Of a stretch of DNA of 28,062 nucleotides, positions 1 through 7,285 are shown in pieces (the stretch's first letter is position 1; every line of letters begins with the position of its first letter). The DNA comes from an uncultured Desulfarculaceae bacterium. GTDB lineage: Bacteria > Desulfobacterota > Desulfarculia > Desulfarculales > Desulfarculaceae. The position numbers and the translations under genes were made by a program. The DNA is taken from positions 1-28,062 of the forward strand of contig CALERA010000154.1 in NCBI GenBank assembly GCA_937908275.1. Reading direction: 5' to 3'. The notes under the pieces are model-generated. The model was not told where the DNA came from. It saw only the letters and a program-made list of their open reading frames with translations, and ran no database searches.

Positions 1-737
1 CAGGGCTGGCCGGTGCGGCGGTAGACCCGGTGGGCCTCCTGGAAGGTGCCGGCCCGGCCTTCGGCGTCCACGAAGTTCTTCACCGACGACCCGCCCTGGG
101 CCAGGGCCTCGTCCAGGGTCTCGCGCAGGGCCGCGTGCAGGCGCAACAGCTCGTCCGGGCTCAGGTCCACCGGGCGGCGGTTGGGGTCGATGCCGGCCCG
201 GTGCAGGGACTCGTCGGCGTAGATGTTGCCCACCCCGGCCAGGCGGCGCTGGTCCAGGAGCAGGCTCTTGATCGGCGACTTGCGCCCGGCCAGGCGGGCC
301 ACGAACTCCTCGGCCGCGATGGTCAGGGCGTCGGGTCCCATCTGACCGTAGAGCCCGGCCATGAGCTCGTCCTGGTCGGCGTAGTAGGCCAGGTAGCCGA
401 ACTTGCGCAGGTCGCGGTAGTGGAGCGAGGGGCCGTCGTCATTGAAAAGCACCCGGGCGTGGACATGGTTGGCCGCCAGCTCCCCCGGGGCCAGGATCAG
501 TTGGCCGGTCATGCCCAGGTGGACGGCCCAATAGGAGCCATCGTCCAGGGTCAGCACCAGGAGCTTGCCCCGGCGCAGGCTGCCGTTGACCCGGCGGCCC
601 ACCAGCCCCCGGCGGAAGCTCTCCAGGTCCGGCCGCACCACCCGGCTGGGCGGGGCCACGACCTCGGCCACCTGGCGGTCCAGGATTCCGGGCATCAGGG
701 TGCGGCGCACCGATTCGACTTCGGGCAGTTCAGGCAT
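1..737 (-). CDS. mutM: Formamidopyrimidine-DNA glycosylase (MutM/Fpg), C-terminus cut by window edge
   Basis: Base-excision repair enzyme that removes 8-oxoguanine and formamidopyrimidines and nicks the abasic site. The reading frame begins MPELPEVES, so Pro2 and Glu3, the catalytic N-terminal residues of the family, are present once Met is removed. Further family marks are the RRGKLL segment with the conserved lysine near residue 57, the H2TH-region signature GVGNIYADESL, and GGSSVKNFVD with HRVYRRTGQP just before the edge. About 245 of the usual 270 residues are visible; the C-terminal zinc finger lies outside the window. An ATG two codons upstream (741-743) is in frame, but processing to expose Pro requires the start at 737. 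No Shine-Dalgarno precedes it. It is divergent from the gene at 909. Identification is very secure. Confidence 0.95.
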   Translation of the reverse strand, partial: MPELPEVESVRRTLMPGILDRQVAEVVAPPSRVVRPDLESFRRGLVGRRVNGSLRRGKLLVLTLDDGSYWAVHLGMTGQLILAPGELAANHVHARVLFNDDGPSLHYRDLRKFGYLAYYADQDELMAGLYGQMGPDALTIAAEEFVARLAGRKSPIKSLLLDQRRLAGVGNIYADESLHRAGIDPNRRPVDLSPDELLRLHAALRETLDEALAQGGSSVKNFVDAEGRAGTFQEAHRVYRRTGQP

Positions 738-744
738 GGTCATA

Positions 745-773
745 GTTATAAGGCCGGACGGCGCGGCGGGCAA
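745..773 (-). promoter_or_regulatory. Predicted sigma-70 promoter for mutM (possibly leaderless)
   Basis: On the minus strand, TTGCCC (773-768) is followed after exactly 17 bp by TATAAC (750-745). The expected transcription start, about 7 nt past the -10 box, falls on or next to the mutM start codon at 737. This fits the absence of a ribosome-binding site and suggests a leaderless message. Seen by eye only. Confidence 0.45.
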
Positions 774-817
774 GGCGGGCGGCCGGAATATCTGTCCAAA
801 ACCCCACTATTCTGTGG

Positions 818-846
818 TTGACACCCGCAGGCAACCTATATACAGT
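818..846 (+). promoter_or_regulatory. Predicted sigma-70 promoter for the DUF6485-GAF-mreB unit
   Basis: A perfect -35 box TTGACA (818-823), a 17-bp spacer and TACAGT (841-846) as the -10 box. The start would lie near 853, giving a leader of about 55 nt before the GTG at 909. It is back to back with the mutM promoter. Confidence 0.6.
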
Positions 847-908
847 ACACATGACAAAGAAAATCCCCAATGGATTCACTCGATTTTCGACCTTGGGAAG
901 ATCAAGCT

Positions 909-1127
909 GTGTCCAAATACGACGCCATGAAGGACCGCTGCCCCAACCTGAAAGTCAATCTGGAACATTGCTCCTGTTCATATTCCGGTTGTGACAAGCA
1001 GGGCCTGTGCTGTCAGTGCGTGGCCTATCACCGCCAGATGCGCCAGATCCCGGGCTGCTTCTTCAGCGCCGAGGGCGAGCAAAGCTACGATAGGTCCTAT
1101 GCCAATTTCTGCCGCGATAACCGCTAG
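909..1127 (+). CDS. Small cysteine-rich protein, DUF6485-like
   Basis: A 72-residue protein. It resembles the DUF6485 family, widespread in anaerobes and without known function: a CPNL start, a cluster CSCSYSGCDKQGLCCQC, then YHRQMRQIPGCFF and a YDRSYANFC tail. At least eight cysteines suggest a bound metal or Fe-S cluster; this is inference. GTG at 909 is chosen because GGAAG (896-900) precedes it by 8 nt. An upstream in-frame ATG (870) has only a weak ribosome site, and the ATG at 927 has none and would remove 6 codons. It is first in a likely unit with the GAF gene 28 bp downstream. Confidence 0.75.
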   Translation: MSKYDAMKDRCPNLKVNLEHCSCSYSGCDKQGLCCQCVAYHRQMRQIPGCFFSAEGEQSYDRSYANFCRDNR

Positions 1128-1155
1128 CCCCTCCCGGCCGGCGGATCAGGGCCGC

Positions 1156-2100
1156 ATGGATCATCGTCCCGAACTCAAAGACGCCATCAACCTGTTGGCC
1201 GATCTCACCGAGGCCTACACCGCCGCCCTGTTCCTGCGCGAGCGGGGGGGCGAGAACCTGCGCGCCGCGGTCTGGCACTCCTTTGCCAACTCCTTCCGCC
1301 ACGACGCCGCCATCCGCCCCAGCGAGGGGGTGGTGGGCTTCGTGGCCAAGCACGGGGTGCCGGCCGACGTGGACCGCTATCACCAGCCGTCCCAGGTGAC
1401 CAAGGTCTACGGCGCCGACGAGGGGGTCAAGGCCTTCCTGGCCCTGCCGGTGGGCGATTTCGGGGTGCTGTTCGTGGACACCAAGGCCCGCCAGATCTTC
1501 GGCGAGCGCGAGAAAAAGACCATCCGTGACTTCGCGGCCTTTTTCGCCCACCTGGTGGTGCAGCAGGACACCTGCTCCCGCGAGGCGATGTACGGCCGCA
1601 TCCTGGACCTGCTCTACGACGTGGAGAACTCCACCCTGGCCTTTGGCGATCCCCGCCAGTACTTCGCCGAGGTGCTGGACGCCGGCCGGCGCTACACCGG
1701 CCTGTCCATGGGCCTGCTGTGCCTGCTGCACCAGGGCCGCCGGCAGTTCATGGTCGAGGCGGTGGAGGGTCCCTCGCTCAGCACCCTGCGGGGCCGGTCC
1801 TTCCCGGTCAGCTCGGGGCTGGTGGGCTGGGTCTTCCGCGAGATGAAGCCCCTGACCCATTCCCGTCTGAGCCCCCTGCCGGGAAAATCCTACCTGGTGT
1901 CGCCGGAAGAGCCCATGCGGGGGTACAATGCCTTTATCGGGGTGCCGCTGTTGGCCTGGCGCAGCCTGATCGGGGTCTGGGCCTTCGCCGGACGCACCGA
2001 GCGCCAGATCGACGACGAGGAGGAGCGGGCCTTGCAGTTGGCAGGCAACCGCGTGGCCGCCACCATCGAACATTACCGCCTGGGCTCGGCCAAGGGCTGA
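1156..2100 (+). CDS. Tandem GAF-domain protein
   Basis: 314 residues, soluble, with no membrane segment or output domain. Two GAF-like modules are visible: residues about 8-135 (ending in FLALPVGDFGVLFVDT and a final helix) and about 150-310 (GLVGWVFREMKPL, then FIGVPLLAWRSLIGVWAF, then a C-terminal helix). GAF domains bind small ligands or mediate dimerisation; no ligand can be read from sequence. ATG 1156 is preceded by GGATCAGG. The frame is open further upstream to 991, but that part overlaps the preceding gene and does not look like protein. It lies 28 bp after the DUF6485 gene and 35 bp before mreB, so the three are probably co-transcribed. A link to cell-shape control is only suggested by position. 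Confidence 0.8.
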   Translation: MDHRPELKDAINLLADLTEAYTAALFLRERGGENLRAAVWHSFANSFRHDAAIRPSEGVVGFVAKHGVPADVDRYHQPSQVTKVYGADEGVKAFLALPVGDFGVLFVDTKARQIFGEREKKTIRDFAAFFAHLVVQQDTCSREAMYGRILDLLYDVENSTLAFGDPRQYFAEVLDAGRRYTGLSMGLLCLLHQGRRQFMVEAVEGPSLSTLRGRSFPVSSGLVGWVFREMKPLTHSRLSPLPGKSYLVSPEEPMRGYNAFIGVPLLAWRSLIGVWAFAGRTERQIDDEEERALQLAGNRVAATIEHYRLGSAKG

Positions 2101-2135
2101 GCGTCGGGCTTTCGGCATAGCGGAGGGCGAGGGAT

Positions 2136-3161
2136 ATGGTTTTCGGCAAGCTTCTGGGTCTATTCGGCAAAGACATGGCCATGGACCTGGGCACGGCCAA
2201 CACCCTGATTTTCATCAAGGGCAAAGGCGTGTTGCTCAACGAGCCCTCGGTGGTGGCGATCCAGCGCGACACCGGCAAGACCGTGGCCGTGGGCCACGCG
2301 GCCAAGGAGTACCTGGGCCGCACCAGCCCCCAGATCCTGGCCAGCCGTCCGCTCAAGGACGGCGTCATCGCCGACTTCGACCTCACCCGCCTGATGATCA
2401 AGGAGTTCATCCTCAAGGTCCGCTCCGCCGCCGGCCTGGTCAAGCCGCGGATGCTCATCGGCGTGCCCTCCGGGGTGACCCAGGTGGAGAAGCGCGCGGT
2501 GATCGAGAGCGCCGAGCAGGCCGGGGCGCGCGACATCTACCTGATCGAGGAGCCCATGGCCGCCGCCCTGGGGGCGGGCCTGCCCATCGACCAACCCCGG
2601 GGCAACATGATCGTGGACATCGGGGGCGGCACCACCGAGGTGGCCGTGATATCATTATTCTCGACGGCCTATTCCGAGTCGGTCCGGGTGGCCGGCGACG
2701 AGGCCAACGAGGCCATCATGCGCCACATCCAGCGCAAATATCAGATGCTGGTGGGCGAGAACACGGCCGAGAACCTGAAAATCGCCATCGGCTCCGCCTT
2801 CCCCCAGGAGGAGACGCTGGCCATGGACATCAGCGGCAAGGACCTGGTCAACGGCATCCCCCGCACGGTGACCCTCACCGACGACGAGGTGCGCGAGGCC
2901 ATGGCCGAGCCGGTTGCGGTCATCGTGGAGAGCGTGCGGCGGGCCTTCGAGAAGACCCCGCCGGAGCTGGCCTCCGACGTGGCCGAGCAGGGCGTGACCC
3001 TGGCTGGCGGCGGGGCCCTGATCCGGGGCCTGGACAAACTGATCCAGCACGAGCTGAACATCAAGGTGCGCATCGCCGAGGACCCGCTGACCTGCGTGGT
3101 GATGGGCGCCGGCATCGCCCTGCAAAACATCAAGGAATTCCGCAGGGTCTTCATCAACTGA
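2136..3161 (+). CDS. mreB: Rod-shape-determining actin homologue MreB
   Basis: 341 residues, normal MreB length. It forms membrane-bound filaments that direct lateral cell-wall synthesis. Actin-fold signatures are clear: phosphate-1 loop MAMDLGTANTLIF (residues 14-26), GVIADFDLTRLMIKEF, LIGVPSGVTQVEKRAV, LIEEPMAAALGAG, phosphate-2 loop MIVDIGGGTTEVAV, the VGENTAENLKI segment, and adenosine loop VTLAGGGALIRGLD. A GGAGG ribosome site precedes ATG 2136. The N-terminal VFGKLLGLFG segment is amphipathic and may aid membrane contact. mreC and mreD do not follow, so this is a stand-alone copy; whether another mreB sits with mreCD elsewhere cannot be judged. Confidence 0.95.
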   Translation: MVFGKLLGLFGKDMAMDLGTANTLIFIKGKGVLLNEPSVVAIQRDTGKTVAVGHAAKEYLGRTSPQILASRPLKDGVIADFDLTRLMIKEFILKVRSAAGLVKPRMLIGVPSGVTQVEKRAVIESAEQAGARDIYLIEEPMAAALGAGLPIDQPRGNMIVDIGGGTTEVAVISLFSTAYSESVRVAGDEANEAIMRHIQRKYQMLVGENTAENLKIAIGSAFPQEETLAMDISGKDLVNGIPRTVTLTDDEVREAMAEPVAVIVESVRRAFEKTPPELASDVAEQGVTLAGGGALIRGLDKLIQHELNIKVRIAEDPLTCVVMGAGIALQNIKEFRRVFIN

Positions 3162-3201
3162 CCCGCCGTTGGGGCGGGCCGCCACAACCGCGAGGAGAAC
3201 C

Positions 3202-3393
3202 TTGGCCAGACGCCTGGAACCCCAGGACCTCGAGGACCGCATCGACTGCTTCGGCGAGTTCGAGCGCACCGATCAGGTGTGCCTGGCCCATTGCAGCCTG
3301 AATTTCGAGTGCGCCGCCCACCGCGAGCGCATCTTCGACCTCAAGCTGCGCGACGAATCCCTGGAAGAGGTGGGCTGCCCCCACCGCGCCTGA
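3202..3393 (+). CDS. Small Cys-containing hypothetical protein
   Basis: 63 residues from TTG 3202, which has AGGAG (3193-3197) four bases upstream; an ATG at 3169 in the same frame lacks a ribosome site. The protein is charged and holds five cysteines, four of them in DCFGEF, QVCLAHC and LNFECAAH, then one in VGCPH. This DCFG...C...C...C pattern looks like a small metal-binding knuckle. I recall similar unnamed small proteins in deltaproteobacteria but cannot give a family. It lies 40 bp after mreB and is probably the last gene of that unit. Confidence 0.6.
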   Translation: MARRLEPQDLEDRIDCFGEFERTDQVCLAHCSLNFECAAHRERIFDLKLRDESLEEVGCPHRA

Positions 3394-3507
3394 TCCCTCC
3401 GCCCGGCCCGCCCCTTCCCGCGCGGGTCGGCCCCTGCCCCACGGCCCCCCGCCTGCCCGGGGTCGGCCCTGACGCCAGTCCACCCGGTTTCCCGTCCCGC
3501 GCTGTCC

Positions 3508-4566
3508 TCAAGCCCGTGATCCCTGGTCGTCTCCGTCTGGCGGCGCGCCTTCGTCCGGCCCAGGGCCGGGTCGTCCGCCCGCCCCGGCGCGCCGGCTGAC
3601 GCGCAGACGCCGCCCCGGGCGCAAACGGCGCATGGGATAGATCCCGCCATTGCCCTCGCCATCGGGCATGGCCCGCAGGCGGCGCTTCTGGGCCCGGCGG
3701 CGCAGCACCAGGCCCAGCCCCGCCCCCAGGGAGACCAGGGCCCAAAGACTGCCCCCGGCGGTGAGCAGCGCCAACCAGGAGAAGCGGTTGGTCATCTCCT
3801 CGCCGAAGCGTGACTCCAGGGCCGCCAGGCCCTGGCCGGTGGCGGCGTAAAAGGCCTGGGTGGTCTCCCGGCCCCGGGCCAGTTGGCCCACCACCTGGCG
3901 CAGCACCCCGGGGCCGTACTGGTTCAGGAGCCAGGCCACGAAGTAATAGCTCTGGGCGTAGGCCAGCTCCACCTGCTCCTCGCCGGCCGGGTATTCCTCC
4001 TCCAAGTCGGCAAAGGGAATCAAGCCCTTGCCCAGCACGCCCCGGGTCATGGCCGCGGCCCGGCCCAGGCCGCCCTCGTCGGCGGCGTACATGGCCAGGC
4101 CCTCCTCCAGCCACAGGGGGTGCTCGCGGTGGCGCAGGGCCGCAGCCAGGTAGAGGTGGGTCAGCTCGTGGATGGTCAGCAGGCGGTACTGGTTGGGGTC
4201 CAGCAGGAGCTTGGGCGAGCGCAGCAGGATCAGGCCCTCCTGGGGCAGGGCCAGGCCGGCGGCCCATTCCGGCCCCCTGACCTCGGCCACCAGGCGCTTG
4301 AACTCGTCGTGGTCCGAACTGACCACCAGGCGCACCCGCTCCGGGGCCGCGCCCAGCCAGACGCCCAGCTTGGCCCCGGCCTCCAGGACGATCTCCCGGG
4401 TGTGCTGGGCCAGCTCCGGGCTGGCGGCCCGCACCTCCACCCGGGGCAGGGGCGGCGGAGGCGGCAAGGGCGACGGGCTGGACGGGCCGTCGGGCGCGGC
4501 CAGGGCCAGTCCGGCCCCGGCCAGGAGGAGCAGGCCGAGGGCGGCGATCCTGAGAAATAGTTTCAT
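3508..4566 (-). CDS. Membrane-anchored HExxH peptidase (peptidase MA-like)
   Basis: 352 residues. An N-terminal signal peptide (MKLFLRIAALGLLLLAGAG, cleavage near ALA-A) leads to a Pro-rich linker (25-42) and an exported domain. HELTH (133-137) with LWLEEGLAMY (151-160) is the zinc-metallopeptidase signature of the gluzincin/peptidase MA-like type: two His, catalytic Glu and a downstream Glu ligand. A membrane segment at about 264-288 is followed by a very basic, Arg/Gly-rich cytoplasmic tail. ATG 4566 overlaps the stop of the DUF167 gene (ATGA), so the two are translationally coupled; a longer frame to 4614 would only add Gly/Pro repeats before the signal peptide. The substrate is unknown. 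Confidence 0.8.
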   Translation of the reverse strand: MKLFLRIAALGLLLLAGAGLALAAPDGPSSPSPLPPPPPLPRVEVRAASPELAQHTREIVLEAGAKLGVWLGAAPERVRLVVSSDHDEFKRLVAEVRGPEWAAGLALPQEGLILLRSPKLLLDPNQYRLLTIHELTHLYLAAALRHREHPLWLEEGLAMYAADEGGLGRAAAMTRGVLGKGLIPFADLEEEYPAGEEQVELAYAQSYYFVAWLLNQYGPGVLRQVVGQLARGRETTQAFYAATGQGLAALESRFGEEMTNRFSWLALLTAGGSLWALVSLGAGLGLVLRRRAQKRRLRAMPDGEGNGGIYPMRRLRPGRRLRVSRRAGAGGRPGPGPDEGAPPDGDDQGSRA

Positions 4567-4868
4567 CCGGCCAGCCGGTCCCGGACCTGGTCCGGGTCCA
4601 GGCCCTCCACCCACAGGCGCTTGTTGCGCCCCCGAGAGCCGGAGAGCAGGCGCAACCGGCTGGGCGGCACCCCCAGGGCCTTGGCCAGCAGGCGCAGCAG
4701 GGCGGCGTTGGCCTCGCCCTCCACCGGCGGCGCGGCCAGGCGCACCACCAGCACCCCCTCCCGGGGCGGGTCGATGCGGTCCCGGCCGGCGCGGGGGGTC
4801 ACCCGCACCGCGAAGGCCGCCCCCCCGTCCTGGGCCTGGACCGAGAGGGCGGCGGGTGCGCTGGTCAT
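4563..4868 (-). CDS. DUF167 (YggU-like) family protein
   Basis: 101 residues, the normal size of the family. The DUF167 pattern is clear: AVRVTPRAGRDRI, then LVVRLAAPPVEGEANAALLR, LLAKALGVPPSRLRLLSGSR and NKRLWVEGL. The molecular function is unknown. It lies 64 bp downstream of the DivIVA-like gene, an association often seen (yggT-divIVA-yggU arrays). Its stop overlaps the start of the peptidase gene by four bases. ATG 4868 is chosen because the family homology begins right after it; the open frame upstream to 5093 is Ser/Arg-rich shadow sequence lying over the DivIVA-like gene. Confidence 0.85.
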   Translation of the reverse strand: MTSAPAALSVQAQDGGAAFAVRVTPRAGRDRIDPPREGVLVVRLAAPPVEGEANAALLRLLAKALGVPPSRLRLLSGSRGRNKRLWVEGLDPDQVRDRLAG

Positions 4869-4932
4869 GGCTGGGCTTGGCTCCGGGCAGAGGCGTGGCC
4901 GGCGGCGGGGGGCCGCCGCCGGACAGTGGGGA

Positions 4933-5430
4933 CTAGGCCGGGGTGCGCAGGATCTTGATCTTGTCCTCCAGCTCGGCCAACTCGCGGTCGCGCTCGCGCT
5001 CCACGTCCAGGAGCTTGAGGTGGGCCTCCACCAGGGAGTGCAGGCGCACCTCGAACTGGACCCGTTGGCGCTTGAGCTCGGCGATGTCGTCATGAATGCG
5101 GGCCAGGCGGCTGTGGGCCTGGCCCAGGATCTTCTCGGCCTGGAGTTCGGCCTCGGCCACCAGGAGCTGGGCCTCGCGCTCGGCGTTCTGCTTGATGCTC
5201 TCCGAGGCGGCCCGGGCTTGGTTCAGGGCGCTTTCCAGGCTCTGCTCGCGGGCGCGGTAATCCTGCAACTCGCTCTTGACCTGGGCCGTCTCGCGGCGGG
5301 CGGTGTCGGCCTCGGCCTGCAACTCGGTCAGGCGCTCGGCCAGGTGGTCCAGCAGGGCCTGGACTTGGCCGGGGTCGTAACCCCGCCAGGTCCGGGCGAA
5401 CCGGCGATGGCGGATGTCCTCGGCTTCCAT
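4933..5430 (-). CDS. DivIVA-domain coiled-coil protein
   Basis: 165 residues. The N-terminus DIRHRRFARTWRGYDPGQV is the DivIVA/GpsB lipid-binding domain pattern (residues 4-30). The rest is almost continuous coiled coil (about 30-155) rich in Glu, Arg, Ala and Leu. Such proteins bind curved membrane and organise pole or septum components. ATG 5430 has GGGGAG seven bases upstream. It is first in a unit with the DUF167 and peptidase genes and has its own promoter. An 8-bp hairpin (5446-5466) sits in the leader just upstream of the ribosome site. The exact role in this organism is unknown. Confidence 0.85.
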   Translation of the reverse strand: MEAEDIRHRRFARTWRGYDPGQVQALLDHLAERLTELQAEADTARRETAQVKSELQDYRAREQSLESALNQARAASESIKQNAEREAQLLVAEAELQAEKILGQAHSRLARIHDDIAELKRQRVQFEVRLHSLVEAHLKLLDVERERDRELAELEDKIKILRTPA

Positions 5431-5445
5431 CTGCGTGCTCCCCCG

Positions 5446-5466
5446 CCGCCCGAGGCATTCGGGCGG
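5446..5466 (-). promoter_or_regulatory. Leader hairpin before the DivIVA-like gene
   Basis: Perfect 8-bp stem (5446-5453 with 5459-5466) with a 5-nt loop, inside the short leader between the predicted start (near 5471) and the ribosome-binding site. It could modulate translation; no T-tract follows, so it is not a terminator. Confidence 0.4.
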
Positions 5467-5477
5467 CCAGTCCCTCA

Positions 5478-5506
5478 CTTATAGCGATTTAGGCCGTGAT
5501 TTTCAA
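5478..5506 (-). promoter_or_regulatory. Sigma-70 promoter for the DivIVA-like operon
   Basis: On the minus strand TTGAAA (5506-5501), a 17-bp spacer and TATAAG (5483-5478). It starts transcription about 40 nt before the DivIVA-like start codon, downstream of the galT-like gene, and separates the two transcription units. Confidence 0.65.
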
Positions 5507-5531
5507 GTGTTTTGCCCAAATCGCCCGCGGT

Positions 5532-6554
5532 TCAGGCCTTCCAGACCGCCCGCAGGCGATTGGCCGACTCCTCCGGGGGCAGGAAGGTGATCATCTCGTC
5601 GTGCAGTTTTTCGAAGTAGTTGATCTCGTCGATGCCCATGGGCGGGATGTCCAGCCGGCTGACCAGGCGCAGCAGCAGGGGCAGGTCGCCGCCCGGCTGG
5701 AGCCCGGTGAACAGGGACATGTTGAAGGCCCCCACCTTCTCGGCCGCGAAGAAGCCCAGCACCCGGGCGATGCCCTGGGCCACCTTCTCCACCTGGGCCG
5801 GCTTCAGGTCCAACAGACCCTTGCCGGCCGGGGCCAGGCCCAGCACGTCGTAGACGGCCCGGGGGGCGAAGGGCGTGCACCAGCCCAGGGGACCCAGCTT
5901 GCCCAGCCAACGCGCCTTGCCCAGGCGGGCGGCCTCCAGGTAGTCGGCGGCCAGGTCGGCCCCGGCCACCTTGCGGGCGTGGGCCCGGGCCCGGCGCTGG
6001 AGCTCGCCCTGGAAGCGGGTGGGCTTCTGGCCGGCGGCGAGCTGGAAGTGGGGGTGCACCAGGCCCGCGCCGGCCGGCATCATGTAGTTCCAGTTCACCG
6101 AGGCGTAGTTCAGGCCCTTGGCCAGGCGGCGGAAGCCCTCGGCCGCCAGGAGCAGGGCGTTGGTCAAAAGCTCGAGCGTGAACTGCTCCGGGCGCAGGTA
6201 GTGCTCCGGGCAGAGCACCAGGACCGCGTTCATGGCCTCGTAGGGAAAGGCGTTGGGGAACAGAGTGGCCCCGTCCCGGGTCAGGCGCCCCTCGGGCAGG
6301 TCCTCGGGCAGGTAGCGGGTGGTCATGCGCTCCAGGTTGCCGGGGCAGAAGGGACAGGGACGCTCCCGGGAGCGGTCGATGAAGACCTGGTGGTCGATCA
6401 GCTCCAGGGGCCGGGCCCGGAAGGAGAGCACCCGGGCGGTGTCGCCGGTCAGGGGGTCGTGGCGCACCTCGATGGTCAGGTCGGTGCGGGCGAACTCGCG
6501 GAAGGGGTCCAGGAAGCTGACGGCGCGCTGTTCGGTGACGAACTTCAGGGGCAT
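5532..6554 (-). CDS. Galactose-1-phosphate uridylyltransferase-like protein (HIT superfamily)
   Basis: 340 residues. GalT moves UMP between UDP-glucose and galactose-1-phosphate through a uridylyl-histidine. Visible marks are the zinc-type pair CPFC in ERPCPFCPGN (65-72), TLFPNAFPYEAMNAVLVLCPEH, the active-site motif HPHFQ (167-171) in place of the usual HPHxQ, and a second HIT-like half with NMSLFTGL. ATG 6554 has GGAGG four bases upstream; longer frames to 6602 lack this. It is divergent from classical GalT, and members of this branch may act on other sugar or nucleotide phosphates. It lies 55 bp after the J-receiver gene on the same strand. No other Leloir genes are in the window. Confidence 0.75.
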   Translation of the reverse strand: MPLKFVTEQRAVSFLDPFREFARTDLTIEVRHDPLTGDTARVLSFRARPLELIDHQVFIDRSRERPCPFCPGNLERMTTRYLPEDLPEGRLTRDGATLFPNAFPYEAMNAVLVLCPEHYLRPEQFTLELLTNALLLAAEGFRRLAKGLNYASVNWNYMMPAGAGLVHPHFQLAAGQKPTRFQGELQRRARAHARKVAGADLAADYLEAARLGKARWLGKLGPLGWCTPFAPRAVYDVLGLAPAGKGLLDLKPAQVEKVAQGIARVLGFFAAEKVGAFNMSLFTGLQPGGDLPLLLRLVSRLDIPPMGIDEINYFEKLHDEMITFLPPEESANRLRAVWKA

Positions 6555-6609
6555 GGGTCCTCCTTCCGACAGAGGTTGCGGGAGGCCAGGAATAACTTTC
6601 ACATATTAA

Positions 6610-7251
6610 CTAGACCAGGACCTGGCGCACCAGGGCGAAAAGCTGGCTGGGGCGGAAGGGTTTGGCCAGCATGGGATAGCCGAAGCGGCGGATCTCGTCC
6701 ATCAGCTCCTCGCGGATGGAGCGGGTGCCAAAAAAGCCGCTGATGAACAGGGCCCTGAGGTTGGGGTCGCGGCCGCGCATCTGGCGCACCATCTCCACCC
6801 CGTCCATGATCGGCATCACCACGTCGGTGATCACCAGCTCCGGCCGGAAGGAGAGATGGGCCCGCAGGCCCAGGAGGCCGTTGGCCGCGGTGGCCACATG
6901 GAAGCCCTCCAGTTGCAGCAGCTCGGCCAGGTTCTCCTTCAGGCCCTCCTCGTCCTCCACCACCAGCACCCGGGGATGGCCCTCGGTCGGGCGGGCGGCG
7001 GCCCCCAGGATGCGCCCCAGATCCTCGTCACTGGTCATGTCCAAGCGCTCCTTGACCGCGTTGAGCCGCCTCTGCCCCTCCTCGGCCGCGGCCCGGTTGG
7101 CCTGGTGCAGGTCCGGATGATAGACCTTGCTCAGCAGCCGATAGGAGGAGCGCACGTAGCGCACCGCGGCCTGGGGCCCCAGTTCGCCGGCGATCTGCAA
7201 GGCCTTTTCCAGCACCCCCAGATAACGCAGGTCCAGCTCGATGTCGTGCAT
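6610..7251 (-). CDS. J-domain-like / response-regulator receiver fusion
   Basis: 213 residues in two parts. Residues about 8-75 look like a J-domain core: a helix ending SYRLLSKVYHPDLHQAN, with the HPD tripeptide at 45-47, then a third helix with RLNAVKERL. Residues about 93-213 are a complete receiver domain: RVLVVEDEE (acid pocket 99-101), phospho-acceptor Asp143 in ITDVVMP, Ser171 in FISG, and Lys197 in AKPF. There is no DNA-binding or enzymatic output. J domains stimulate Hsp70 ATPase, so phosphorylation might control chaperone or partner recruitment; that is inference. It lies 24 bp after ubiA and before the galT-like gene, probably in one operon. No histidine kinase is nearby. Confidence 0.8.
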   Translation of the reverse strand: MHDIELDLRYLGVLEKALQIAGELGPQAAVRYVRSSYRLLSKVYHPDLHQANRAAAEEGQRRLNAVKERLDMTSDEDLGRILGAAARPTEGHPRVLVVEDEEGLKENLAELLQLEGFHVATAANGLLGLRAHLSFRPELVITDVVMPIMDGVEMVRQMRGRDPNLRALFISGFFGTRSIREELMDEIRRFGYPMLAKPFRPSQLFALVRQVLV

Positions 7252-7268
7252 CGGGTTCTTTTTTCCGG

Positions 7269-7285
7269 GGCGGGCTCAGCCCGCC
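7269..7285 (-). other. Hairpin centred on the ubiA stop codon
   Basis: A 7-bp GC-only stem (7269-7275 with 7279-7285) whose 3-nt loop is exactly the UbiA stop codon TGA on the minus strand. The next gene begins 18 nt further on. An A-rich stretch follows, so it is not an intrinsic terminator. Confidence 0.4.
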
